This document shows positions 56,067 to 64,000 of a stretch of DNA of 64,000 bases, one piece after another. The notes under the pieces were generated by a model, which saw only the letters and a program-made list of their open reading frames with translations, did not search any database and was not told the origin of the DNA. Origin of the DNA: Neoscytalidium dimidiatum (taxonomy: Eukaryota > Ascomycota > Dothideomycetes > Botryosphaeriales > Botryosphaeriaceae); assembly GCA_037367355.1 (NCBI GenBank), contig CM074702.1, positions 1,364,001 to 1,428,000 on the forward strand, written 5' to 3'. Both the position numbers and the translations under genes were made by a program. How positions within the stretch are numbered: the first letter of the stretch is position 1; each line of letters starts with the position of its first letter.

Positions 56067-58142
56067 ATGGTCATAACGACGATTCTGTTCAGTCCCGATC
56101 AGCCCTTCCAGGTCGGCATCCCTCATCTTTTCGGTGCGGCTGCCGTTCTCTTCGCGCTTCTCTGGTACTGGGCCCAAGACGACAAACCTTACCCCGGATT
56201 CCCCGTCGTCGGAAAGGAGAAGGGAGAGTGGCTCAACACGAAGGCAAAGGACAGGGTCGCAAAGGAAGCAAACAAGATCTTGAAGGACGCATACCTGAAG
56301 GTGAGCATCAACTTAGTCGTCACTCCATTTTCCGCGCCTATACATACCAATTAATTGGGCTCGGAGAACAAAATTCGGTTCATCCCAAGCCCGTAATCCT
56401 TGGAGTAATCCTTGGCAGCACCGCGGTTGACCATTTCAACAGTTCAATGGCAAGCCTTTCCAACTTATTTCGGACACGGGTCCGACTATTGTGCTTTCCC
56501 CGCAGATGGCGCACGAGATTCGCAACATCGACAGCTTATCCTTCACACACGCGACAGAGCGGGTAAGAAATTAGCTCGTCTTACCCCATCTCCATTCGTC
56601 CAGCAAAGGCGGCTATTTCAGATTTCCTGCTTCGGACCTGACGTACCAATGCTTCTGTAGGTCTTTTTGCCCCAGTTCCGAGGACTGGAGCCGTACGGGT
56701 CTGCTCTGGCTGACCATCAGGTTTTTCAAAATTCGGTCCGGATAAATTTGACGCAGTCACTCGGTAAGTCTGCATTCTTGGATAGGACGGGGTGCGTGTT
56801 TGTGTGTTGGTGGCGCACCGAAGTAGACCCCTCATCTGACGAACTTGTAACGGCTCGGCAGGTAGCATTACGCAGAGTCTCTCTGTGGAGACCACGTATG
56901 CCCTCGCCGTCCTTCTCCCGGATATAGGCAAGGAGTGGAGCTCCATCGAATGGCTGCCATTTGCAACCAAGCTTGTGGCTCGCCTCTCCGCCAAGGTCTT
57001 CCTGGGTGAGCCGCTCTGTCGCGACGACGACTGGTTGCAAATCTCCGTGATGTACTCGGTGGACTCGTTCATGGCTGCGCGTGCGCTCCGCCGATGGCCA
57101 ACATTCCTCCGGCCCATCGTTCACTTCTTCAAACCGGAGTTCAAAGCCTTGCAACAGCGCATCGAGGATTCCCGCCGTATCATCGAGCCAGAGATTGCAG
57201 AGCGAAAGCGCGTGCGTCGCGAAGCCATCAAGTCCGGCCAAAAGCCCCACAAGGCTTCTGATGCAATCGAGTGGATGGATGAGCAGGCAAAGGAAGAACC
57301 CTACGATATCACGCTTGGCCAGATTGTCTTGGCTTTTGCTGCCATCCACACGACTTCCGGCATGATCACGGCTCTTCTATGGGAACTTACGGCTAATCCT
57401 GAGTACGTCGACGATCTGCGGAAGGAGATTGCCACAGTCTTGTCCGAGGATGGAGGTTGGAAGAAGACCAGCCTGTACAAGATGAAGCTGTTGGACAGTT
57501 GTATGAAAGAGGCACAGAGGCTGCATGTGATCGCCTGCAGTAAGTCCGCTTTTTTTTCGTGGGTTCAATCACACCCACTCGCATGCTTCGATCGTCCTTT
57601 CACGAACCTGCCATGGAGCTGTCTACTAAGTCGTGACCCAACTTCTCCGCAGTGATCATGAACCGTAAAGTCATGTCTCCGATGACCCTCTCCGATGGCA
57701 CTCACCTTCGCGCCGGTTATCACATCGCCCTTCCCACCTGGCCCATGAGGGATCCGGAATTTTACGGAGCAGACGCTGATAAATTCAACGGCCGCCGCTT
57801 CCTCGACATGCGTGAACAGCCCGGTAATGAGCATCGCTGGCAATTTGTCACCACATCTCCCGAGCATCTCGGCTTCGGACACGGCCAACATGCCTGGTAA
57901 GTGAAACTCCCACCTTACCTACCACCGTCCTTGAAAGAGCTGTGGCTGACGGAGTTCGCTTCAGCCCTGGGCGCTTCTTCGCGAGCAACGAGATCAAGAT
58001 CGCCATGGCGCATCTCCTGATGAAATATGACTGGATGTTTGAGGGTGAGCCGCCTTTGAAGAGCTTGAGGGATTCGGAGTGGATGCCGGATCCGACGGCG
58101 AAGATCTTGCTGCGGAAGAGGGAGCCCGAGGTTCAGATGTAG
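56067..58142 (+). CDS. cytochrome P450 monooxygenase, ent-kaurene-oxidase-like group
   Basis: Model: join(56067..56300, 56443..56562, 56661..56763, 56862..57539, 57653..57896, 57965..58142), 518 aa. An N-terminal membrane helix (HLFGAAAVLFALLWYW) anchors it in the ER, followed by the Pro hinge (PYPGFPVVG). Helix I has AAIHTTSGM with the paired Thr near residue 310, helix K has KEAQR (Glu-x-x-Arg, near 368), and the heme loop is FGHGQHACPGRFF with Cys460 encoded across the last junction. FGHGQHACPGRFFASNEIK is typical of the CYP68/CYP503-like fungal clade that includes gibberellin and other terpenoid oxidases. Five introns (142, 98, 98, 113 and 68 nt) close in phase. The substrate is unknown, and no terpene synthase lies in the window. 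Confidence 0.9.
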
Positions 58143-58798
58143 ATGACCAGATGTGACAGATGAGGTGGATGAGTTATTCGAGTATCATTGGAAAGTACTT
58201 TCAGTGGCGGTGGACAATGCGCAGATATACATAGGTGAATATCCCCTCGCGAAGTAGCGTCATGAGCAACGAGATCTTTTCTAGCAATTGGCCTCCGATG
58301 AGCTTTGATGTTATCCATATATAATGTGCGGTAGCGAGTCACTCCGCAACAGACGGTCAGTGTATGGAGCAGCCTCCGGGCCTATGTCGTACCACCGGGA
58401 CCCAAAGACGTAAAATCCGAAGGGTTTGTGATCTGTAGGATTGCCGCATTCGGCTGGTACTCACCCGTCTCGTTATCCGCAAGTTGCATGTTCGAATCCT
58501 GCTCGGTGTCATACTACGGTTCCTGCACCAGTGAGGAGCTTGCGAAATAGCGAGTCGAGGCCAACAGTTGTCTTTTTGGCTTTTTTTTTTTTTTTTTCTG
58601 GCGTGATAGCGCTCTCATTCTCATTGGTCATTTTTCGATTTATACGTCCGTCCCTCCTCCCTCATATGCAGTATTCAAATCGAAGTCATCATTTTGAAAC
58701 TCACTTGGCCGCTCTACCAATCCAACAACCTGACTGACAGTGGTGGTGTGCGTGCGTGTGGCACACCAACAACCAACCACACCGCTCCTCCATCATCA
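58143..58798. other. intergenic between convergent genes, tRNA-like relic inside
   Basis: This gap holds the 3' ends of the P450 (+) and the fucosidase (-). A T tract lies at about 58579-58597. The segment 58441-58512 resembles a decayed tRNA and is listed separately. Confidence 0.6.
58441..58512 (+). pseudogene. degenerate tRNA-Asn-like sequence
   Basis: The 3' part reads GTTGCA, T, GTTCGAATCCTGC, which is one base away from the T-arm of many eukaryotic tRNAs and contains a perfect B box (GTTCGAATC, 58490-58498). Upstream, GGCTGGT, CGTCT and CGTTA follow in the order of the D-loop, anticodon arm and GTT anticodon of tRNA-Asn. The acceptor stem does not pair, the D-arm is broken and the T-stem has a mismatch, so it cannot be a working tRNA. 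Confidence 0.35.
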
Positions 58799-61798
58799 TC
58801 ATACCTCCGCAAGCACATCCCCCTCTTTATTCACCAGCCTCAGCCCGCCCGACGACGACGACGACGACGACGACCGGGGCTTCACCACCACCTCGGCCGC
58901 CCTCACCACGCCCTCCCCATCCCAGGCAAAATCCACCACCGCCCCGCCCCTCACCCGCAACCCCTGCACTCTTCCATTCCCCCACTCCCTCGGCACCGCC
59001 GGCCCCAACACCACCGTCCTCGTCTCATCCAGCTCACCGCCGGCACCGGCACCATCACCACCACCATCACCACCAAGCCGCACCCGCGGCAAGTCCACCA
59101 CCAGCATCCCCAGCACCGCGCCCGCGAACCCGAAGTTCGCGTCGATCTGGAACGGCGGGTCGCGCGCGGCGTACATGCTGAGCGCGTTGGCGGCGAAGTT
59201 GCGGGCGACGGCGTAGCGCAGCAGGGCGTACGCCTCCGCCGTCGCGTTCAGGCGCGCCCAGCACGCCGCGCGCCAGACCTTGGCCCAGCCGGCGTCGGCG
59301 TCCGGGCCGGTGCCGTTGCCGCGGGAGCGGAGGGAGGTGGCGATGGCGGACTGGACGGTGGTGTTGGTGTAGCCGGCGTGGAAGGGTTTTGGGGAGGAGG
59401 AGGAGGAGGAGGAGGAGGAGGAGGATGATGATGATGATGATGATGAAGCGACGATGTTGTAGCCCGGGTACCAGCCGTACAGGTGCGAGAGGTGCCGGTG
59501 CGTGTCGTTCTCGACGTCCCACCCGTCCAGCTTCCACTCCTTGACGCCGCCCCAGCCGGCGAAGTGCAGGCCCGTGTCGAGGCGGGCGAGGGCGGCCGTG
59601 GCGTTGGCCAGGAAGGCGGCGTCCGGCTCGAAGCCGCGCGCGCCGGCGTCGACGACGTACGCGAGCAGCTGGTGGACGAGCTGCTGGTAGTGGGTGCAGG
59701 CGAAGGTGGTGGGGCCGTGCTCGGGCGAGTTGCACGGGTTGACGACGAGGGTGCCGTCGTCGAAGCGCGCGTCCGGCTGCAGCTGCGACAGCCAGAAGGC
59801 CGCAACGCCTCGGATAAGCGGGTAGCCCTGCGTCGCGTACCAGTCGCTGTCGCCCGAGTAGTCGAAGTGGTCGTGCACGTGCTGCATCATCCACGCCGCC
59901 GAGGCGGGATAGTTGGCCCATCCCGCGTCGCTCTTCATGCCCGTGTGCCCGAACACGTTCATCTCGTTGTGCGTCACCCACCCGGGAGCGCCGTAGAGCA
60001 GCCGCGCGGTTTCGCTGCCGCGCGGCACCCAGGTGTCGGCCATGTAGTCCCAGAGCCCGGATTGGAGCGCGCCGAGCCCCGTCTGGTCCGCGTGCCAGTA
60101 GTTCATCTGGATGTTGATGTTCGCGTGGTAGTCGACGCTCCAAGCGCCGGACAGAGTCTCGCTCCATCTGCCTTGCAGGTTCGCGGGAAGGGTGCCGGCG
60201 CGGGCGGACGTTATCAGCAGGTGTCGGCTGTAGTCGAAGATCAGGCTCTCCACAAAGGGGTCGCCATAGTCGGTGGAGGTACTGTAGCGCGCGATGGCTT
60301 CGGACGTCTCCAGACTGGATGAGCCGAGCGTGTCTGGGATGTCCAAGACGAACGCTCCTGTCAGACTCTGGTAGTCCTCGAGGTGCCGGCTGAGCAGGGA
60401 TTCGGCTTTCGACGCGGCAGCTGCGATGGTCGCTTCGACCTGCGGTCCCGGATCCTCACCCTTGAAGGAGTAGTTGTTTTCCGCGTTGCCTTTCTTTTGA
60501 TCGTAGTTGGTGCCAGCGGCGAGGATGACTGTAATGGAACCGACGTTGTTGCCTGAAGGCACGAGCAGAGCTCCCGACGTGGTGTTGCTGCAAATTGTCG
60601 TGTCGACATTACTACCAACCAACCGTGCAATGGCGTCGTATTTCATGCCCTCTGGCGGCCCCTCCTGGGTTAAGCCAGTAAATCGGATATATCCAGACCC
60701 GCATGTTCTGTTTTGCGGATCAGTGACGGCCTGCTGATTTTCTAAGGAGATGGCGATATCTGGAAGGGTTCCTGTGGAGTTGAGCGTGTAGACACAGACC
60801 TGATCCGGGAAGGAGCAGTAAACGGTCGTAGTGTACGAATCGCCCCCCGCCTCGAATGTAGTCGTGTGAACACCGGTGCTTAGATCCAGAGACCTGTTGT
60901 ACAACGAGACGTCCGCCAGACCCTCAACCGCCACGCTCAAGTTCCCGAGAACCCGGTACGAGCCGTAGTTATCGTTGCTTCCCAAGAGCTCGGTGATATC
61001 TGAAACGATATCAGCATCCCTGTTCTTTCCTTACTTTCTGCCTCAGGAATCAAAGGGGGAGAGTCTTACTCCCGGAGCCATTTTGAAATATCCAATCTCG
61101 GTAGCCAGGCAGAAACTGATACTTCTCCTCCGCAGGGTTGCCACCCGTATAATTCTGCAACAGATGACGAAATCAGCCACGGGGTCTCACGCTCCGTGTG
61201 GCTCCTCCCACAATTTCCAGGAAGACTCGAAGTTTCCAAGGAAGCGCGGGCAAATCAAAAGCCAAGTAACCACACCCCCGGAGACTTCGATCGGCAGTAA
61301 GATCTCCCAGCCAACAGGGTTGAATAGACTTTTCACTTCCCGCGCAAGCCGAAACCCGCGAAACGCTGTTGTAGGAGAATAACTTACACTAGCTTCAAAC
61401 GGTCCGCCTGACCACAGCGAGTCGACGTTCAAGCTGACCTTCTCCGCGCCAGCATCCCCAAAGGGCAAAGCTATCCGCGATCATCAGACATCAGTCCTGT
61501 ATTTCTCTATCACTCTCTCTTTTTTTTTTTTTTTTTACTACTTATCCGTATTATTTACGGTCGAGGAACGGAGAGAAAGAGAGAGAGAGAGAGAGAGAGG
61601 AGTCGACTACTCACCGCCAAGTTTCCCGTTCCCAACCGGATAGGCCTGTCGGATCACATTGGCGAAATTGGCTGGCGTTGAGGCCCACAGCGTCTTCGCG
61701 TTGACGATGGTGGCGCGCGGCGACAGTGACGACAGCAGCAGTAGCGTGGTCAAAAGACGAAGCGGCGCGGCGCCGTTGGTGACGATGATGGAAAGCAT
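58799..61798 (-). CDS. GH95-family alpha-L-fucosidase, secreted
   Basis: Model: complement(join(58799..60999, 61070..61154, 61388..61470, 61615..61798)), 850 aa. A signal peptide (LLTTLLLLSSLSPRATIVNA) is followed by KTLWASTPANFANVIRQAYPVGNGKLGG-ALPFGDAGAEKVSLNVDSLWSGGPF, the classic GH95 N-terminal block, then a beta domain and the (alpha/alpha)6 catalytic region with NINIQMNYWHADQTGL, NEMNVFGHTGM, SPEHGPTTFACTHYQQLVHQLL, HRHLSHLYGWYPG and the C-terminal DAGWAKVWRAACWARL and QIDANFGFAGAVLGMLV. It would release alpha-1,2-fucose from plant xyloglucan or glycans outside the cell. Introns of 144, 233 and 70 nt close in phase; the first contains GA and T repeats. A run of about 20 Ser interrupts the catalytic domain after GWYPGYNIVA. 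Confidence 0.92.
59391..59452 (-). repeat. GAG/GAT triplet run encoding poly-Ser in the fucosidase
   Basis: On the plus strand GGAGGAGG... runs into GATGATGATG...; on the coding strand this is TCA/TCC codons for about 20 Ser. A shorter CGA triplet run at about 58850-58873 encodes a second Ser tract near the C-terminus. Confidence 0.85.
61520..61600. repeat. T tract and GA repeat inside fucosidase intron 1
   Basis: A run of 17 T (about 61519-61536) and a GA repeat (about 61570-61599) both lie within the 144-nt intron, so they do not change the protein but may vary in length. Confidence 0.8.
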
Positions 61799-64000
61799 CA
61801 ATGGCGATCAGTGTCGGCGGGGCGCAGAGTTTATTCAGCCACGTCGATGCGAATACGAAGCAGCGGCAGACCCTGCTCGTCGTTTGCGTGATGCAATCAT
61901 TTCTCGTCGCTGAGGCGGAAGATGCCTTTGTATATGATGTTTGCACACCCGCGCGCGTGGTCAAAGAAGCTTCCCCATCGAGCAACGGAGCCGCAACGGA
62001 TTCCGTTCCTGAAATAATAGGGTGCTGTCAATCTAATTCGACACGATTGTTCGTGTTTCCCCTCCCGCCCACCGGGTAGATCGTTCTCCTCCTCGCTTCG
62101 CTCTTGTGTGGAGACAAGCGGAGAGCTTAGCGCCGACGGTCTGGTGCAAATTCCGTGATCAGTGAGACTGATGGACGAGCGACAGTCGAGCAGAGGGGGT
62201 GGCCAATGTTCGACCATGCCAGAGGCTTCAGGCAAGCGTGGACATGCTCGAAGATGAAACACATAATCTGGCAAAGTAGGCTCTCAGGCGTCGTCAGAGA
62301 TGGTTCTTCATCAAACCATAAACGGGTCTCTGCCTGCTCCTCAACCTCCACATCAATTCAGCCGCAGCCGTTCGCTTCGCTTGGTGGCGGGGGGGCCGCA
62401 CAGCCAAGGAGGAGTCGGGTAACCCGCCCGGCCACACGGCCAAGCAGCCACGATTCGAGACATTTTTGCGCTCTTTACGTGCCCGATGCAGCAAGAGTAG
62501 CACGCGCCACCGTCGCCACTGTATTGCAATGATCGGCTATTGGAGTATTTCGGGGAAAACCCCGCATATTGGCTGCCGGCGCCGGTGCCGCCGACCACGA
62601 CCACGACGCGCCCTCCACGTGCGCCTGAGACAAAACGACGAAAGAAGAACGACTTGAGAAACTCCACGAATGGGGGAGTGGTGACGGAAATCCGTCTTGC
62701 AGCGGCGCGCGCATTGGTCAAGACGGCAGGTGTTTGCGGATGATTAACCCGGAGGATCGCTCGCCCGGAGCGCGCGGCCACCCGCTGGGCGATCAGGGTT
62801 GAAAACGGGAAAGCGGACAAAGGAGCGCGCTCACCTCGAGGATTTGGGCGAGTGGGAAGAAAGATGAACGGGCGGGAGTGAAAAGTGGGTGGCGGCGGCG
62901 GCGGCGGCGGCGGCAGCAGCAGCGTCGCGCAGGGAAACCCCCTTCCCCAAACTCTAATCCTCACCCACCGTCCCACCTATCGGTAAATATTCACACGAAA
63001 CCCCGCCCAGATCCCTGGTCAACACCCCCCGGTTCCTTATCATTTATCATCGTGCAGCGACAGGACCCAACGATCGGGGCTGCCTGACGGCCTTTCAAAG
63101 CCGAGAGCCTGGTCCGTGGGACAGCAAAGGCGATTATTGGGGTTCACGAGAGGAAAAAGCACTGGGGCCCGAATGATTGCGACCTGGCTCATCAATCACC
63201 CCACCACCATCCCTTTGCGCCGACGGACGGAAGCAGACGTGTGCCAAACTTTAGCGCTGACGCGTCTGCTGGCCCTGCCAAATCAGTAGTCGGCCTTGTC
63301 CCTTTTCCCAGCCGAGCCATGGTTCCATCCTAGAACAGAGACCCCATGACGCTAGAAGCAATGCGATCGAGTGACTTTCATGGTTGGGGTTTCGTCAAGA
63401 ACCCGTTTAGAATTGCTTTCTTTTATTCAGCGTTATTCAGCTTTGCGCGCTGATGCTACGTGCCTCAACTTAGCCGGGTGCCAGAGGAATTCGGGATGAG
63501 GAGAGGGAAAAAAATAAAAGGAAATGTGTGTAGTAAAAAGCCCTTGTGGCAATCCCACCTACGAAACCCCATCTATAGAAAGAGCTCTGTAGTCTTGCGT
63601 GTGATGAGTGTACATCGGTATCAATCCTTAAAAAAGCCGCCCCAGAGCAGTGGAAGAAGAGAAGAGGAAGAGAAAGAGGAAAAGGGAGCGCCAGATAGCC
63701 ACCCACTCACTACACACCCACTAAATAAAAGTGACGTACTACAAAAAATATGCTGTCGGATATTCTCGCGACAGATGATAAGAAGAGAATACGCACGTAC
63801 AAAAGAGCTTGGGAATATGAAGGGAAAGAGCACAACCGGAACCCGACAGTATCTTCGCCCACCAAAACTTTTGCGCCGTGAACCCGATGGCTGGAAAACA
63901 TTGCGGGAGCCGTGGCCCCGCTTATGCAAATCAAACCGCCTCCCCGCTAAGAAGCCATAACAGTAGGAAACAACAGGACTTTACTGGCTTCATACTCTCC
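61799..64000. other. gene-free right end of the window
   Basis: Upstream DNA of the fucosidase. Frames up to about 207 codons (for example 62353-62976, minus) come from GC-rich triplet runs; a GGC repeat lies at about 62892-62912. A 166-codon plus-strand frame at 63460-63960 is Lys/Arg-rich without any domain. No gene, RNA gene or mobile element was recognised. Confidence 0.55.

Noticed and set aside
59067..60167. 366-codon minus-strand frame inside the fucosidase
   Set aside because: Alternate frame of GC-rich fucosidase codons; extreme Arg content and no domain.
42637..62000. A secondary-metabolite cluster made of the Zn2Cys6, DOMON-b561, DHCR7-like, P450 and fucosidase genes
   Set aside because: No backbone synthase, long gaps between genes, and the genes in between are general membrane or surface proteins.
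63460..63960. 166-codon plus-strand frame near the right end
   Set aside because: Lys/Arg/Pro-rich, starts without a clear ATG context, no motif.

Overview
The window is nuclear DNA of a filamentous ascomycete (Pezizomycotina; the long GC-rich gene-free gaps and gene content would suit a Dothideomycete, but the class is a guess). The basis is that nearly every gene is broken by short spliceosomal introns (mostly 48-80 nt, GTAAGT-like donors, CTAAC/CTGAC-like branch sites, YAG acceptors), and that typical fungal families occur: Zn2Cys6 regulator, KRE9-type GPI protein, DHA1 transporter, fungal P450. There are no operons, CRISPR arrays, rRNA genes or intact tRNAs.

Layout. 1-4.0 kb: a possible gene start running off the left edge (-) and an ERCC6L2-like SNF2 ATPase (-). 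4.7-7.1 kb: an AsnB-type asparagine synthetase (+), divergent from the ATPase. 9.5-10.9 kb: a Myb/SANT-like nuclear protein (+) between two large gene-free gaps. 15.5-19.4 kb: a DHA1 MFS transporter and an F-box-like protein, both (-). 19.9-20.1 kb: a short cysteine-rich reading frame (-), uncertain. 21.0-23.5 kb: a secreted Ser-rich protein with two cysteine modules (-). 24.8-26.4 kb: an aldehyde dehydrogenase (-). 27.4-32.8 kb: an EDEM-type GH47 mannosidase (-) and TIM50 (+) sharing a 340-bp divergent promoter. 34.0-35.7 kb: a BED-like zinc finger joined to a TenA/heme-oxygenase-like domain (+). 38.8-40.1 kb: a KRE9-like GPI protein (+). 42.6-45.5 kb: a Zn2Cys6 regulator (-). 46.5-50.7 kb: a DOMON-cytochrome b561 protein (-) divergent from a DHCR7-type sterol delta-7 reductase (+). 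51.5-54.4 kb: a DUF202 protein and a four-helix membrane protein, both (+). 56.1-58.1 kb: a cytochrome P450 (+). 58.8-61.8 kb: a GH95 alpha-L-fucosidase (-).

Exon boundaries were worked out by hand from reading frame, splice motifs and family conservation. Almost all multi-exon models close in phase over their whole length, which is the main support for them. The genes look like a mixture of housekeeping (TIM50, EDEM, DNA repair ATPase) and accessory functions (P450, MFS, ALDH, fucosidase). I see no secondary-metabolite backbone gene, so the P450, MFS and Zn2Cys6 genes do not make a recognisable cluster here. The most unusual contents are the DHCR7-type reductase, the zinc finger-TenA fusion, a probable GC-AG intron, three stop-free introns of length 3n, a degenerate tRNA-Asn-like sequence and a small cysteine-rich frame.
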